From the NCBI GenBank assembly GCA_003133075.1, contig PKZN01000157.1:3994-9415 (forward strand): a stretch of DNA of 5,422 nt, given 5' to 3'. The number at the start of each line of letters is the position of its first letter. Position 1 is the first letter of the stretch. The DNA comes from Acidimicrobiaceae bacterium. GTDB taxonomy: Bacteria > Actinomycetota > Acidimicrobiia > Acidimicrobiales > RAAP-2. Positions 4,900 to 5,422 of the stretch are shown here, one piece after another. A program made the translations under genes and the position numbers. A model generated the notes under the pieces. It had not been told where the DNA came from, ran no database searches, and saw only the letters and a program-made list of their open reading frames with translations.

Positions 4900-5422
4900 A
4901 TGTCGACTGACCGATCCAACTTGAGCTCTCCAGAGCGGGAAAGAGGTTCAGTTTTTCACTCGTGGTCCGCGCAGTCGACGATTAATCCGATGATGGTCAA
5001 ATCGGCCCAGGGCGTCTACGTCACCGACGAAGACGGCACGACGTTCCTCGATTTCTCCTCACAACTGGTCAACGTCAACATCGGCCACCAACACCCCGCC
5101 GTGGTGCGGGCCATTCAAGAACAAGCGGCGGTGCTCTGCACGATCGCTCCCCAACACGGCTACGAGCGGCGCTACCGCGCGGCGGAGTTGATCCTGGAGC
5201 ACTCCTTCGAAGGCGCGGCGAAGGTCTTCTTCACCAATGGCGGCACCGAAGCCGTCGAGCACGCGGTACGCATGGCTCGGCTGCACACCGGCCGACAAAA
5301 GGTGCTCTCGACCTATCGCAGCTACCACGGCGGCACGTCGACGTCGATCAACTTGACCGGCGACCCTCGGCGATGGCCGAACGACAACGGCACTTCCGGG
5401 GTCGTGCACTTCTTTGGACCGT
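4900..5422 (+). CDS. Class III PLP-dependent aminotransferase, N-terminal part (runs off the window)
   Basis: The first 174 residues of an aminotransferase that would move an amino group, usually from an omega-amino acid or amine, to a 2-oxoacid such as pyruvate using pyridoxal phosphate (PLP). Family members are about 430-460 residues, so some 60% lies beyond the right edge, including the PLP-binding lysine. Visible hallmarks are V-F-H-S-W-S-A-Q at about 18-25, the block 'YVTDEDGTTFLDFSSQLVN' with 'NIGHQHP', the phosphate-binding N-G-G-T-E-A at 113-118, 'VRMARLHTGR', and Y-R-S-Y-H-G-G at 139-145 whose Tyr142-His143 would stack on PLP. The 'FSSQLVNVNIGHQHP' and 'TGDPRRWPN' wording resembles taurine:pyruvate and related omega-amino acid aminotransferases, though annotations in this group are often loose. 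No stop or frameshift is seen. An antisense reading frame at 5059-5409 is a shadow. Confidence 0.88.
   Translation, partial: MSTDRSNLSSPERERGSVFHSWSAQSTINPMMVKSAQGVYVTDEDGTTFLDFSSQLVNVNIGHQHPAVVRAIQEQAAVLCTIAPQHGYERRYRAAELILEHSFEGAAKVFFTNGGTEAVEHAVRMARLHTGRQKVLSTYRSYHGGTSTSINLTGDPRRWPNDNGTSGVVHFFGP

Overview
The window comes from a GC-rich bacterium, most likely an actinomycete-type lineage. The signs are strong G/C at third codon positions, three GTG starts (two in GTGA overlaps), TANNNT-type -10 boxes and one possibly near-leaderless gene. I lean towards Acidimicrobiia, but no marker gene fixes this. All genes read on the + strand. No RNA gene, insertion sequence, CRISPR array or origin was seen, and there is no gene-free stretch over 300 bases; the longest gap is about 80 bases.

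Positions 73-3804 form a compact operon for an oxyanion ABC importer of the molybdate/tungstate (Mod) type. It encodes a secreted, strongly enlarged ModA-like binding protein, a first ModB-type permease, a short ModC-type ATPase and a second, divergent ModB-type permease. The last three genes are joined by two GTGA (4-base) stop/start overlaps, so they are probably translated together. The binding protein would capture the ligand outside the membrane, the two permeases would form a heterodimeric channel, and an ATPase dimer would drive it. Three points depart from textbook ModABC: the binding protein is about twice the usual length with eight cysteines, there are two different permeases, and the ATPase lacks the usual C-terminal molybdate-binding (TOBE/Mop) domain.

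An 80-base gap with an inverted repeat, a tandem heptamer and a plausible -10 box separates the importer from a D-2-hydroxyacid dehydrogenase (3885-4823) whose cofactor loop suggests NADP(H). A second gap with a perfect 8-bp inverted repeat then leads to a class III PLP-dependent aminotransferase (from 4900) that runs off the right edge and resembles omega-amino acid or taurine:pyruvate aminotransferases. These last two genes are probably central or nitrogen metabolism; no direct link to the transporter can be seen.

The most notable item is the enlarged, cysteine-rich ModA-like protein with its paired permeases. It may be a variant oxyanion importer whose ligand cannot be assigned from sequence alone.
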